Source: Nostoc calcicola FACHB-3891
GTDB taxonomy: Bacteria; Cyanobacteriota; Cyanobacteriia; Cyanobacteriales; Nostocaceae
Reading direction: 5' to 3'
Assembly (NCBI RefSeq): GCF_014697355.1
Contig: NZ_JACJRQ010000005.1
Coordinates: 186,001-250,000, forward strand
Length of the DNA stretch: 64,000 bases
Made by a program: the position numbers and the translations under genes. The notes under the pieces are model-generated. The model worked only from the letters and a program-made list of their open reading frames with translations, had not been told where the DNA came from and ran no database searches. Positions 9,779-18,897 of this stretch are shown one piece after another. The number at the start of each line of letters is the position of its first letter. Positions within the stretch are counted from its first letter, which is position 1.

Positions 9779-10318
9779 ATGAGACGTAAATCTACTGGTA
9801 GATCGGCTACTACTTCTAAACCCTCTGCTTTCCAATCCCCTATGTTTAACCTCTTCACTATTGCAATTATGGGAGGGGTGCTAATTTTGGGAATTGGCAT
9901 TGGCATTGCTTTTAGTTCTACAACCACGTTGGCTCCATCAAATGTGGCTTCCCGTGAATTTATTGATACCAAAGCACCGAATCCTGAGATTTGTGTGCAG
10001 TATGGGGCAAGTGCGATGGTAATGGATGCTAGACTGTTCGTGACTCTCAACCCTTTTAATGTCTATGTTTCTCAGCCGAGTATGCGTCCTGGATGCGTGA
10101 TCCGACAAAATAACTGGGCACTTTTAGAGCAACGTAAACTGGTGACATCTGACCAAGTAAGAGATTGCAAGAATCGCTTAAATACCTTTGGCTTTACAGG
10201 TAACTTGGACAGTGACAAACCTGATATTAGATGCATATATCAGAATGAAGCTGCTCAAAACTTCTTCACAGCTCAACCAGGAGCGGTTGGAACACCTCAG
10301 GAAACGGATAGATTTTAG
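9779..10318 (+). CDS. DUF3172-like membrane-anchored protein
   Basis: 179 aa. A basic Ser/Thr-rich N-terminus (MRRKSTGRSATTSKPSAFQS), one transmembrane helix (about residues 28-48, LFTIAIMGGVLILGIGIGIA), then a soluble region with conserved Cys residues (NPEICVQYGASAMVMDAR, RPGCVIRQNNWALLEQ, DCKNRLNTFG, RCIYQNEAAQNFF). This pattern matches the cyanobacterial DUF3172 family as I remember it; function unknown. It stands alone. Confidence 0.75.
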   Translation: MRRKSTGRSATTSKPSAFQSPMFNLFTIAIMGGVLILGIGIGIAFSSTTTLAPSNVASREFIDTKAPNPEICVQYGASAMVMDARLFVTLNPFNVYVSQPSMRPGCVIRQNNWALLEQRKLVTSDQVRDCKNRLNTFGFTGNLDSDKPDIRCIYQNEAAQNFFTAQPGAVGTPQETDRF

Positions 10319-10434
10319 ATTTGGGTATGGGGCATTGGGAGTGCTGAGTGCTGAGTGAAGAGTTAAGAGTTAGGAGCTAGGAATTTTCCCCTCTCTCTGC
10401 CTCTTTGCTCCCCATCTCCCCATCTCCCCACTCC

Positions 10435-11295
10435 CTATCTACTTTTAGGAAGCGGTTGGCCAAATTCAATGATTTGGGGGTTGGGAGCATTGGGGGCTGT
10501 TGGGACTGGAAATTCAGACACGCCAAAAGTAGGAATGCTATTCAATGTACCAGGTTGATTTGGGAAAGAAGGAGGGGGAAGAATAAAACTGGGTTGTTGA
10601 GAGGGTGCGTTGGGGGTCAGGGGAGGTACAGTTACAAAAGGTTGAGTTGAGTTAGTGATAGTTGTTGAGGGTAGCTGACTTGATATAGGCGGAACTGTGA
10701 GTAGCGGCGGTTGTGAGTCAGGAGTAATTACGGGTAGATTAGTAGGTGGTTGTGAGTTAGTAGTAATTACGGGCAGCTTAGTAGACGGTGTTTGAGGTGG
10801 TTTTTTGGATGAAGGTGCTGAGTTTGCCGGTTTTAGGGCAGTGCTTTTACCAGAAATAACAGGACGTAACACCCAGCGAGTGGGGTTTTTTCGGGAAACT
10901 GGTTGCAGTTGTACCTGTTTGGGATTTAAAACAGTTCCTGGTGCTAAATCTAGAACAATACGTGTGGCGTTTTCATTGAGTTGAGAAACACGAATGCTTT
11001 TGATGGCTCCAGAATAATTTTGTTGGGTGGTAATATTGCCCAATTTGGTATTCGGTAAATCTACAACTAGGCGAGGTGGTTGAGCTAAGTAGAAATAATG
11101 AGGGTTCGTGGCTGTTGAGAGAGTGATTTCGAGCTGTTGTGTTTTGGGGGAAAAACGCCAATTATCTAACTTTGCCAATGGTGTGGCAGCAATACTGGAA
11201 GTTTCAAGGGCGATCGCTGCATAAAAACCAAATAGACTGAAGCTAAGTAGTTGTTTACTCCAGTGGCAATCCCAGGTCTTTAATCTCTGAGCCAT
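10435..11295 (-). CDS. AMIN domain-containing secreted protein
   Basis: 286 aa. The N-terminal hydrophobic segment (about 16-37) acts as signal peptide or anchor. It is followed by an AMIN domain (about 40-150: NWRFSPKTQQLEITLSTATN, FYLAQPPRLVVDLPNTKLG, SIRVSQLNENATRIVLDLAP). AMIN domains localise envelope proteins to peptidoglycan or septa. The remaining ~130 residues are a Pro/Ser/Thr-rich linker with imperfect repeats of PVITTNSQPPTNLPVITPDS. No amidase domain follows, so it is probably a structural or targeting protein. Confidence 0.85.
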   Translation of the reverse strand: MAQRLKTWDCHWSKQLLSFSLFGFYAAIALETSSIAATPLAKLDNWRFSPKTQQLEITLSTATNPHYFYLAQPPRLVVDLPNTKLGNITTQQNYSGAIKSIRVSQLNENATRIVLDLAPGTVLNPKQVQLQPVSRKNPTRWVLRPVISGKSTALKPANSAPSSKKPPQTPSTKLPVITTNSQPPTNLPVITPDSQPPLLTVPPISSQLPSTTITNSTQPFVTVPPLTPNAPSQQPSFILPPPSFPNQPGTLNSIPTFGVSEFPVPTAPNAPNPQIIEFGQPLPKSR

Positions 11296-11424
11296 TTTTA
11301 ATTATGCCTTTGATATTGAGTTCTGAGGAATTTCTAGTATAAGCTAAGAATTAAATTATACTTTTAACTTTTGATCGCAGAAGTCAGAATTCAGAATTCA
11401 GAAGTCAGAATTAAAAAAAGCTCT

Positions 11425-11556
11425 TAAGTAAGTCGGTGCAATAAAACCAAACTGTGTAAATAAAAGTAAATAAGGCTCAAACTCTTTCTCCCCCTGCTCC
11501 CTGCTCCCTGCCCCCTGCCTTACCCCAACAATAATTATTTACGCCGACCTACTTAG
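11425..11556. mobile_element. MITE-like inverted-repeat element with a CTGCTCC repeat core
   Basis: About 20-bp imperfect terminal inverted repeats: TTAAGTAAGTCGGTGCAATA on the left, and the reverse complement CTAAGTAGGTCGGCGTAAAT on the right. The core is (C)CTGCTCCCTGCCC repeats. It fills most of the spacer between the AMIN protein and the next gene. A non-autonomous element by structure; no transposase is in the window. Confidence 0.65.
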
Positions 11557-11682
11557 CTTGGCTTTGAGAGTGAAGTTGTGGATAATTGAGGGAGCAGTGG
11601 GTAGGAGGAGATTAGGAAGAAAAAACTCTTCACTCAGCACGCGGCTCATCGCCCTGCTACCGCTAACAGCACCCCCAATGCT

Positions 11683-12192
11683 CTAATGATTGTTGGACTT
11701 CTGAGATTTTTCCTCAATTTTTTCTGGCACAGCAGTAAATTTTAGAGTTTGTGGAATGCCATTGAGAGTTAATTGCCCTGGTATACTACCTCTCTCTACT
11801 AGTTGCATTTGAATTGTGACTGAGTTAAGAGGATCGTTCTGGAAGTCAGGGATATTACAAAGGATCGATCTGTTAATTTTCCCAGATAAATTTAACTGTT
11901 GATTTCTCAAGATGCCTGTGAGAGAGTGCTTTTCGTCAATATCGGTATTAGCGTTTGCTGGTAATACAGAGGCATTTAAGTAAATACCTGACTGCTGAAT
12001 ATTTAATATTAGGGTGTCCGATTTTTCACAGTTGGGCAAATTTTCAGCTAGTGTTAGACGATAGCGATCGCTAACCTTAGGCGGAGCTTTGAGATTGCTT
12101 TCCCCATAAACTGTGACAGCTTTAAACAGCAGTAGCACTGAACTGATAGCTACTCCGTAAAAAGCTAAAGATTTGAAGTTGAAATGATTCAC
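11683..12192 (-). CDS. Hypothetical secreted/periplasmic protein coupled to an antiporter
   Basis: 169 aa, family not recognised. An N-terminal hydrophobic stretch (about residues 10-30, FYGVAISSVLLLFKAVTVYG) suggests a signal peptide or anchor. The rest is a beta-rich soluble domain with two cysteines (NCEKSDTLIL, CNIPDFQNDP). Its ATG overlaps the stop of the upstream antiporter gene by 4 bases (ATGA), so it is co-translated with it and may act with that transporter. Confidence 0.7.
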   Translation of the reverse strand: MNHFNFKSLAFYGVAISSVLLLFKAVTVYGESNLKAPPKVSDRYRLTLAENLPNCEKSDTLILNIQQSGIYLNASVLPANANTDIDEKHSLTGILRNQQLNLSGKINRSILCNIPDFQNDPLNSVTIQMQLVERGSIPGQLTLNGIPQTLKFTAVPEKIEEKSQKSNNH

Positions 12193-14426
12193 GATCTCAA
12201 CTCCTGAGTTGTTGGCTCTTGATTACTAACCTCAGGAATCAGGGAAGCCAGATGAGCAGTGACTTGACTGTACCGGCGGGTAATCAAGAGGGAAGAGCGA
12301 CATTGAATGGCTAATTGATCTGTATATCTTCCCAAGGTTTGACGTTCAATACCCCAAGTGCGACTGGTGCCAGCAATTGTCAAGTCTACATTTTTTGAGG
12401 CTTCGACTACGGCTTGGATGGGATCTGGGGCTTGGACAACTTTGATTTCTATGCGATCGCGTACACTACTCGGTAATTGCTCGATCATCATGTCCAGTTC
12501 GTAACTCAATTCATCATTGAGGCGATTTTCTGGTAAAACGTGTAAAATATGCAACATACAAGTTTCATGATTGATTAGCAGTCTCAAAGCAAGTATTAAT
12601 GCTAAATCATCGTGGATATTTGCAGAATAAGGCACTAACAAGCTTTCTAATCGCTCACTTCCTCGGTCTACAAACACTGCTACATCTACTGGTGCAGTGG
12701 TGAGAATTTGACCAACTCTTCCCCCCAAGCGGTTGCTACTAAAAGCTGGGCGATGCCATCCCACGAGAATTAAATCAACTTGGTCTAATGCGGCAATCTG
12801 TGCTGTTTCCCGTGCAACATTGCTGGATGTGCGAACGATGGGATGCACGTAAGAGCGTGTTTCTGGAGGTTCGAGAGTATTAATCAATTCTTGTAGCTGC
12901 TGGCGGCGCTGGGCGATTAATCGATCTGCTTCAACTGGGGTACTCTCAAAGGCATAGTCTTCTTCAAATTCAATCAAGCTGAGGGGATGAACAACAGCCT
13001 GTTGTCGATAGTTGAGAGCGATGCCTACGGCCGGCTGCGCTAAGGCTACTGCCAACTGTACCAAACCTTTTTGGCTATTCGGATTAGCTACTGGTACTAA
13101 AATCCGGTAGGAACGAGGGTGAGTTTCATTTTCAGCAGTGATATCTTCTGTATCTAGATTTATTTCGGTTTCTGCTTCTGACTCCGGTTCCACTAAATCT
13201 AACCGGATCAGCTTTTTCGGATAAGTCCATTCCAACAGGGGCGAGGTCATAAATGTAGTTACCAGCGCCATAATTACCAGCATGGTAAATATTAACGGGG
13301 AAATTACTCCTAACTCCAGACCAATATTTAGCACTATCAACTCCGTCAAGCCGCGAGTATTCATCAACCAACCGAGTGCCGAGGCTTCCCGTTTATTAAT
13401 GCCACTGACACGAGCTGCTATATAAGTGCCAAAATATTTACCTGCGATCGCTACTGCTAAAACCAATGCACACAATAGCCATAATTCTGGGCGGTTGAGC
13501 AAGCCAATCTCGGTTCGCAAACCACTGTAGGCAAAAAATATTGGCAGCAAGAATATCAAAACAAAATCTTCAGTTTTTACTGCCAATTCCCGCACTAAAT
13601 CTTCATTTTTGGGCATTGCTGCGCCGAGTAAAAATGCTCCAAAAATTAAGTGAATGCCAATTAATTCAGTGATTAATGCAGATGCAACCACTCCCATGTA
13701 AATCCCAGCTAACACTAATTGGCTGAGGCGTCCTGCACGCTGATAATGTTTAGCAAGACCTTGGAGGAACCAACGTCCCACCGTTAGCATGAAGCCGATG
13801 TAGACTATGCTCTCAATAATTGTGGGTACTGCACCAGCAAAATCGCCAGTCCGGGCTACAGCGATCGCTACTGCTAATAAACACCAAGCTGTGACATCAT
13901 CCACCGCTGCACAAGTTAACGCTAATGTTCCTAAGCGCGTTCCTTGTAAATTACTCTCAGTAATGATTCGTGCCAACACTGGAAAAGCTGTAATCGACAT
14001 CGCCGCGCCCAAAAATAAGGCGAAAGCGGTAAACGATACACTAGCGTTGGAAACCAGGGGATAAAGCACCACTGCTAGTAATGTTCCTAAGGAAAAAGGC
14101 ACCAAAATACTGACATGAGAAGTTAAAACTGCGACTTCTAGCTGACCGCTGAGGTATTTGGGATTTAGTTCTAATCCAATCAGAAACATGAAAAATATTA
14201 GTCCCACCTGAGACAAAACATTTAGAAAAGGAATAGTTTCTGGTGGAAATAAGGTAACTGCTACATGGGGAGCTACTAAACCAAATAAAGATGGCCCAAG
14301 CATAATCCCAGCGACAATTTCACCAATTACCAGCGGTTGCTTAATAGAACGAAATCCTAGCCCTACTAGCCGTGAAAGTCCAATAACAACCAGTACCTCA
14401 ACCAGAACGAGAATAACTATGTGCAT
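12189..14426 (-). CDS. CPA2-type cation/proton antiporter with C-terminal USP domains
   Basis: 745 aa. Residues ~1-400 hold 12 or so membrane segments of a Na+(K+)/H+ exchanger. PLVIGEIVAGIMLGPSLFGL and the ALTCAAVDDVTAWCLLAVA helix carry the ion-binding Asp pair typical of CPA2. After an acidic linker (EPESEAETEINLDTEDITAE) come two tandem universal-stress-protein-like folds (about 435-580 and 585-730; RILVPVANP and LLVPYSANIHDDLALILALR starts). USP tails on antiporters are common in cyanobacteria and are presumed nucleotide-sensing. Ion specificity is not readable. Confidence 0.92.
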   Translation of the reverse strand: MHIVILVLVEVLVVIGLSRLVGLGFRSIKQPLVIGEIVAGIMLGPSLFGLVAPHVAVTLFPPETIPFLNVLSQVGLIFFMFLIGLELNPKYLSGQLEVAVLTSHVSILVPFSLGTLLAVVLYPLVSNASVSFTAFALFLGAAMSITAFPVLARIITESNLQGTRLGTLALTCAAVDDVTAWCLLAVAIAVARTGDFAGAVPTIIESIVYIGFMLTVGRWFLQGLAKHYQRAGRLSQLVLAGIYMGVVASALITELIGIHLIFGAFLLGAAMPKNEDLVRELAVKTEDFVLIFLLPIFFAYSGLRTEIGLLNRPELWLLCALVLAVAIAGKYFGTYIAARVSGINKREASALGWLMNTRGLTELIVLNIGLELGVISPLIFTMLVIMALVTTFMTSPLLEWTYPKKLIRLDLVEPESEAETEINLDTEDITAENETHPRSYRILVPVANPNSQKGLVQLAVALAQPAVGIALNYRQQAVVHPLSLIEFEEDYAFESTPVEADRLIAQRRQQLQELINTLEPPETRSYVHPIVRTSSNVARETAQIAALDQVDLILVGWHRPAFSSNRLGGRVGQILTTAPVDVAVFVDRGSERLESLLVPYSANIHDDLALILALRLLINHETCMLHILHVLPENRLNDELSYELDMMIEQLPSSVRDRIEIKVVQAPDPIQAVVEASKNVDLTIAGTSRTWGIERQTLGRYTDQLAIQCRSSLLITRRYSQVTAHLASLIPEVSNQEPTTQELRS

Positions 14427-14838
14427 GGTTTCCTCAAGAGTAACTATCTGGTTTCCCTAAGATAATTGTTTAAAAGACTGGAAAATGTCAACCCCTGCTC
14501 TTGCCGAGAGACTACACAAATTAGAAATTCAAAATTCAAAATTCAGGCATTAACACCTGCATAAATCAATTTATAGGCTTGTACGATTAATTATGAATTA
14601 TGAATTATCAGGTCAAATTTATAAGATGCACTCAAGGTTAATTTGCGCCTATTTGTGATGTCAGTTGCTGTTAGTGGAAAAATATTAGTGAATAGCCAGT
14701 CTGAATTAGTGTAGTCCAATGCTGTCACTACTAGTATTAGCTTTTAGTAGTTATAGCTAGAGCTAGAGCTTCATAATTTACCTAATAATTAGGTAATTAT
14801 TATCAGTAATTGATTGTTAATTTTCTATTGAGATTTGC
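14427..14838. other. Spacer between the two antiporter genes
   Basis: 412 bp. Short repeats AAATTCAAAATTCAAAATTC (about 14525-14545) and ATTATGAATTATGAATTAT (about 14588-14607), a GCTAGA tandem (about 14756-14770), and AT-rich sequence. No gene; the promoter of the downstream (upper) antiporter probably lies near 14430-14500. Confidence 0.4.
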
Positions 14839-16128
14839 TTAAGCGGTAAATTTTTCATAGGTTGTACCGTGCAACAAAAAGGCAATTAAGGGTGATGCCA
14901 TGAGTGTAGTAACTACAGCCATAATAACCATGATAGTGAATAAAGTGGGGGTGATTATACCTTGTTCAAGACCAATATTGAGGATGATTAACTCCATTAA
15001 ACCGCGAGCATTCATCAAAGCGCCGATAGTTGCTGATTCGCGCCAATTTTCTCCTGCTAATTTTGCTGCCAACATACAAGCAACACCTTTACCGATAATT
15101 GCGATCGCCAAAATTAATAAAGTAATTCCCCATAACGCAGGTGTATTTACTAGTCCGATTTGTGTGTTCAATCCAGAAAACACAAAAAATATCGGCAGCA
15201 AAAAAGAAGTAGTGAAAAACTCTGTATATTGGCGAATTTGTTGAGCGAATTCACCCCGTGGTGTTATTGCTCCCAACACAAACGCACCGAATATTGCATA
15301 GATACCTGTGATATCAGTAAACCATGCACAAAACATCAAAACTATCAAGAATAAAGTCAAAGTTTGTCTACTCACACCTGCATCACGTTTTGTCATACGT
15401 GTGAAGACTTGAAGTAGGCGTTGCCCGATGAAAACAGCAAATAGCACGTAGCAAATGCCACCACCAATTGCTAAAATGGCGATGTTGATGGAATTTTTCA
15501 CACTAGCAAGGACGATCGCCAGTAAACACCAAGCAACTCCATCATCTACCGATGCTGCGCCTAAAGCCAAAGTCCCGAAGCGAGTTTGTGCAAGTCCGCG
15601 CTCATAAAGAATTCGAGCTAACATCGGAAAAGCCGTGATTGTCATCGACGCGCCTAGATATAAAGCCGCCGACCAAGGCAGTACTTTTGGTTGAAAGAAA
15701 TTGCCATTGTGGTATAACCAAAAAGAAGCGATCGCTCCTAAGATAAAAGGAGTAATAATCCCGGCAGCAGATAACAAACCTGCGCTTCTGATATGGTGTT
15801 TTAAGAGTTTCGTGTTGAACTCTAAACCAATCAAAAACATATAAATTGCTAACCCAATTTGACTGATGGCATATAAAATCGACATCGATGGATTGGGTAT
15901 CTTATCTCCTAAAGCAGTGATAATCGGCAGCTTGGGAAATAGCCATTGCTGAAAATTTGGTGCAATCAAACCTAGAAGTGATGGTCCTAGCATGACACCT
16001 GCAATCATTTCGCAAACAACATCAGTTTGACCGAGATAGCGGCGTCCTAAAATCGTGATGATGCGGCAAGTAGCTAAAATAACCGTGAGTTGGAGAAAAA
16101 GTCGAATAACCAGATCAAAATTTGACAT
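14839..16128 (-). CDS. CPA2-type sodium/proton antiporter
   Basis: 429 aa, membrane domain only. The arrangement is homologous to the adjacent larger antiporter: ETIAGVMLGPSLLGL-like block (EMIAGVMLGPSLLGLIAPNF), the discontinuous helix TLALGAASVDDGVAWCLLA with its Asp pair, and GALMNARGLMELIILNIGLE near the C-terminus. It lacks the USP tail. Probably contributes to pH or Na+ homeostasis. A separate spacer argues for its own promoter. Confidence 0.9.
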   Translation of the reverse strand: MSNFDLVIRLFLQLTVILATCRIITILGRRYLGQTDVVCEMIAGVMLGPSLLGLIAPNFQQWLFPKLPIITALGDKIPNPSMSILYAISQIGLAIYMFLIGLEFNTKLLKHHIRSAGLLSAAGIITPFILGAIASFWLYHNGNFFQPKVLPWSAALYLGASMTITAFPMLARILYERGLAQTRFGTLALGAASVDDGVAWCLLAIVLASVKNSINIAILAIGGGICYVLFAVFIGQRLLQVFTRMTKRDAGVSRQTLTLFLIVLMFCAWFTDITGIYAIFGAFVLGAITPRGEFAQQIRQYTEFFTTSFLLPIFFVFSGLNTQIGLVNTPALWGITLLILAIAIIGKGVACMLAAKLAGENWRESATIGALMNARGLMELIILNIGLEQGIITPTLFTIMVIMAVVTTLMASPLIAFLLHGTTYEKFTA

Positions 16129-16198
16129 TGTACTTTATTGAGCAGAAATTAAATCTGAGTAAGGTAGATAATAATACAGATATATTTTTTTAGCACAG

Positions 16199-16294
16199 TA
16201 ATGCTCATAAGTGCCAAATTGAATACAAAGGTAGGGTAGCACCACTGTGCTACCCTACTATTACCTGTATTCTATTGTGTTGAAAATTGCTCTA
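16199..16294. mobile_element. MITE-like element with a GTAGGGTAGCAC palindromic core
   Basis: Imperfect ends related to those at 18718 and 37280 (both ends finish in GAATAC/GTATTC) surround a near-perfect palindrome, GTAGGGTAGCAC at 16231-16242 against GTGCTACCCTAC at 16247-16258. Confidence 0.55.
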
Positions 16295-16358
16295 AGACAC
16301 GAGTAAAGACACAAGTATTTAGAAACGTAGATAAAATGTAACTATTAACAATTACAAA

Positions 16359-16793
16359 TTACAACCACTCTCCACCCCGGAAACGCCAACGGAGAAATAT
16401 AATTCGCATCAGGCTTTGGGAAGTAATAAAAACTGCTAACCACACGACGCTATAGTGCAATAAAAAATCTGTTGGTGAGAGTTCTTCCTTAGGCAAAGGT
16501 ATTGGTAAAAAGCCAAACACTTTAATTCCACAGAACACAAACATTAATTCCCAAATCCCAGCTAAAACTTGATAAACTGCCGGCCAATCTCTATCCCAGC
16601 GGAATTTTTGGAGATAGTTATAAAGCACATCCCAACCTAAGCCAAAGACAGCAATATAACCAAGTATCCAAAAATAAACTGAGTTGGCACCAGAACCAAT
16701 CAAACCCATTGCAAAGGGTAAAGATACCAGTATGCCTACAGTTGCAAGTAATAATAATCGAGTTTGCCAGCGGCCGAATAAGGTTGGTGTCAT
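16359..16793 (-). CDS. Hypothetical integral membrane protein
   Basis: 144 aa with four hydrophobic segments (about 12-35, 38-58, 75-97, 112-133). Conserved-looking cytoplasmic motifs: WDVLYNYLQKFRWDRDWPAV. The family is unnamed to me but it resembles cyanobacterial conserved hypothetical proteins. It lies 101 bp downstream of the SGNH hydrolase gene on the same strand. Confidence 0.7.
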   Translation of the reverse strand: MTPTLFGRWQTRLLLLATVGILVSLPFAMGLIGSGANSVYFWILGYIAVFGLGWDVLYNYLQKFRWDRDWPAVYQVLAGIWELMFVFCGIKVFGFLPIPLPKEELSPTDFLLHYSVVWLAVFITSQSLMRIIFLRWRFRGGEWL

Positions 16794-16894
16794 AGGAGTA
16801 ATTTTAGATTTTAGATTTTAGATTTTAGATTTTGGATTTGAGATTTTTGTTTCAATCCAAAATCCAAAATTCAAAATCTAAAATTGATATGGTT
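16794..16894. repeat. ATTTTAG STRR inverted pair
   Basis: TTTTAGA heptamers (16803-16840) are followed by complementary ATCCAAA/ATCTAAA heptamers (16855-16882), making a potential hairpin between the hydrolase and the membrane-protein gene. Confidence 0.7.
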
Positions 16895-17611
16895 TTAGGG
16901 AGCAACCAAATTTAGAGAATGGTAATTTGCTATGGCATCCCAATTGATGACATCTTCTAACAAAGCTTGATAACCTGGTGTATTGGGATGAAGTCCGTCA
17001 TCACTCAAGCGTTTGAGTCGCCAAGCTTCACCGCGTTCCATCCACATATCAAAAATATCTAAATAGGGAATTTGCCGTTGTTGACAAGCAATGCGAGTTG
17101 CTTGTTTGTAGCGGTACTGATCGGCATGATTATAGTAAAAGCAATCTAAAAATGGCATCTTAGCTTCATCCACTGGCACCATGCCCACGAATAACACAGG
17201 ACAGAGTTGTTGTGCCAAATCCAAGAGAGAAGCGATTTCCTTTTCAAATAGGGCAAAATCTGTGTAAACTCGTCCATCGGAACGTGCCAAACGTGCTGAG
17301 TCATTGACGCCTACTGATAAAATAATCAAGTCGGGAACGCGATTTCGGAGTTCACCGCGATGGCGAAATTCAACTTCTAGCCTTTGGGCTACTTGTTGCG
17401 TGCGATCGCCCCTGACCCCTAAATTATAAAGAACATGACCCGCACTATCCGGCAACATCCACCATCGCCGTAGTTGCTCAATCCAACCCCCTTTTTCCGG
17501 GTCGCCAAATCCATATATTAAACTGTCTCCCAGTGCGACAATCTTCTTTGGCTGCAAATGTTTTGGTGGTACAGACAGCTGCATTGAGGAAGATACTGAA
17601 AATGTTTGCAT
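16895..17611 (-). CDS. SGNH/GDSL-family hydrolase (lipase/esterase-like)
   Basis: 238 aa. All four SGNH blocks are visible: GDSL at residues 28-31 (IVALGDSLIYGFGD, nucleophile Ser30), the block II Gly in LYNLGVRGDRT, GVND in IILSVGVNDSARLA, and the DGLHPN Asp/His block near residue 211. There is no signal peptide, so it is probably cytoplasmic or periplasm-facing by other means. The natural ester substrate is unknown. Confidence 0.9.
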   Translation of the reverse strand: MQTFSVSSSMQLSVPPKHLQPKKIVALGDSLIYGFGDPEKGGWIEQLRRWWMLPDSAGHVLYNLGVRGDRTQQVAQRLEVEFRHRGELRNRVPDLIILSVGVNDSARLARSDGRVYTDFALFEKEIASLLDLAQQLCPVLFVGMVPVDEAKMPFLDCFYYNHADQYRYKQATRIACQQRQIPYLDIFDMWMERGEAWRLKRLSDDGLHPNTPGYQALLEDVINWDAIANYHSLNLVAP

Positions 17612-17726
17612 TTAAGAAATATATTTTATATCTTTTCAAGATTCTATACATTTCTATACCATACACGGCCATCTTGAAATATCCAAGCATCTATGTAGTT
17701 GCAAGGTTATACCCATTAGAAAAAAG

Positions 17727-17838
17727 GGCGTTGCTGAATAAGGGGATGATTGAGGCTGACACGGGGAGACGAAGACACGGGGACGCGAGGATTATGGTTG
17801 ATGCAAATTCCAAAATCATCCCAAAATAATGCAACGCC
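17727..17838. mobile_element. MITE-like element, GGCGTTGC ends
   Basis: Terminal inverted repeats of about 25 bp: GGGCGTTGCTGAATAAGGGG at left, and the reverse complement CGGCGTTGCATTATTTTGGG at right. The core has ACACGGGGAGACG-type repeats. Directly to its right lies the AGACGCGATGAATCGCGTCT palindrome (17859-17878). Confidence 0.6.
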
Positions 17839-17858
17839 GACAAATAGACCACTTGTAG

Positions 17859-17878
17859 AGACGCGATGAATCGCGTCT
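17859..17878. repeat. 20-bp palindrome AGACGCGATGAATCGCGTCT
   Basis: Second of three near-identical palindromes in the window (others at 5631-5650 and 23598-23617). The stem is AGACGCGAT/ATCGCGTCT with a 2-base centre. Confidence 0.8.
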
Positions 17879-17934
17879 TGACCCAAGGGTATGTTGCCAT
17901 CATTAATTAAATTGGTATTAATATTGCCGCAGTT

Positions 17935-18186
17935 GAGCCTCAGAAGGTCAACTTTGAACCTCAGAAGGTCAACTTTGAGCCTCAGAAGGTCAAACTTGAG
18001 CCTCAGAAGGTCAAACTTGAGCCTCAGAAGGTCAAACTTGAGCCTCAGAAGGTCAAACTTGAGCCTCAGAAGGTCAACTTTGAGCCTCAGAAGGTCAACG
18101 TTGAACCTCAGAAGGTCAACTTTGAGCCTCAGAAGGTCAACTTTGAGCCTCAGAAGGTCAACGTTGAGCCTCAGAAGGTCAATTGT
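17935..18186. repeat. 21-bp tandem repeat, 12 copies
   Basis: Unit GAGCCTCAGAAGGTCAACTTT repeated 12 times, with substitutions confined to a few places (GAG/GAA; AACTTT/AAACTT/AACGTT). The period is a multiple of three, so long open frames result (LRRSTLS or EPQKVNF heptads on plus, KVDLLRL on minus). None has a convincing start, ribosome-binding site or neighbouring conserved coding sequence. I treat it as a minisatellite, not a gene. Confidence 0.85.
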
Positions 18187-18261
18187 TTAGTTTAGAAGTT
18201 GACACGGGTAAGTGATTGTTCCATGTTTCAGGTTATTTTAGGGATAATCGCCCCATCTTCC

Positions 18262-18561
18262 TTAAATTGACCAGTCTGATTTTTCGATAATCTCTAATAA
18301 TTCCTCTTTGGTTTGCTTGGCGAGTTGAACGCTGGTAATAGTAGCCAGTGCGCCGCCTCCCGCTGTGAGACTGGCTTCAGAAACTTTGTTGAAATAAAGC
18401 AATCCTACACCGCCTAAGGTCATCATGGCAGAAGCGGCGGTGACACTCAAGGCAAGGTTAAAGGTTAATTTTGCTTGGCGTAATAATTCTTGCATCAATT
18501 CCTGTTTCATATCATTATTGTTGTGATTTGTTTCTCTTAAGTTTCTAAAATTAACTGTCAT
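18262..18561 (-). CDS. Small membrane protein resembling TRADD-N-associated membrane domain proteins
   Basis: 99 aa from ATG at 18561, chosen for the GGCAGG element 6 bases upstream; a longer reading from 18612 is unsupported. An amphipathic N-terminal helix (MKQELMQELLRQAKLTFNLA) leads into two hydrophobic helices (LALSVTAASAMMTLGGVGLL; ASLTAGGGALATITSVQLAK) and an acidic helical tail (TKEELLEIIEKSDWSI). This matches the small cyanobacterial proteins named for the TRADD-N-associated membrane domain, which occur beside STAND NTPases and are thought to be membrane effectors in conflict systems. It is divergent from the NTPase gene 337 bp away. The effector role is inference. Confidence 0.7.
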   Translation of the reverse strand: MTVNFRNLRETNHNNNDMKQELMQELLRQAKLTFNLALSVTAASAMMTLGGVGLLYFNKVSEASLTAGGGALATITSVQLAKQTKEELLEIIEKSDWSI

Positions 18562-18717
18562 AATTACCTGCCTTGATTTTTGTTGAAGATTTTTTGTAGT
18601 TTTTATCCACACTTTTATCGTGTCATTATTTTTTAATGCTTAAGTTTGATGAAGGTATAAATATAGGTCTAATTAAAGTAGATACAAGAGAGGTATAACT
18701 AAGGTCTATTCAATGTA

Positions 18718-18824
18718 TATAGCCGTTCTTAGTTGAATGCAATACAAAATTATATCGTCGCGTGTAGGGGCACGGCACTGCCGTGCCCCTACGAATGTAT
18801 TGGACTCAAGCGATAACTGCTATA
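18718..18824. mobile_element. MITE-like element with a perfect GTAGGGGCACGGCA palindrome core
   Basis: 28-bp terminal inverted repeats: left TATAGCCGTTCTTAGTTGAA ending in TGCAATAC; right reverse complement TATAGCAGTTATCGCTTGAG ending in TCCAATAC. The core at 18764-18792 is a 14+1+14 perfect palindrome, GTAGGGGCACGGCA and its complement. It is inserted in the divergent promoter region between the small membrane protein and the NTPase. Confidence 0.7.
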
Positions 18825-18897
18825 GATAAGTAAAATCATGAAATAAAAGCAACAGATCGGTTATAATTTTTGCTAAATTGACTTTGGAAGCATTTTA

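Noticed and set aside
17935..18186. CRISPR array
   Set aside because: 21-bp units are directly adjacent with no spacers.
17891..18190. 100-residue LRRSTLS repeat protein
   Set aside because: The open frame is forced by the 21-bp period; no start signal and other frames are equally open.
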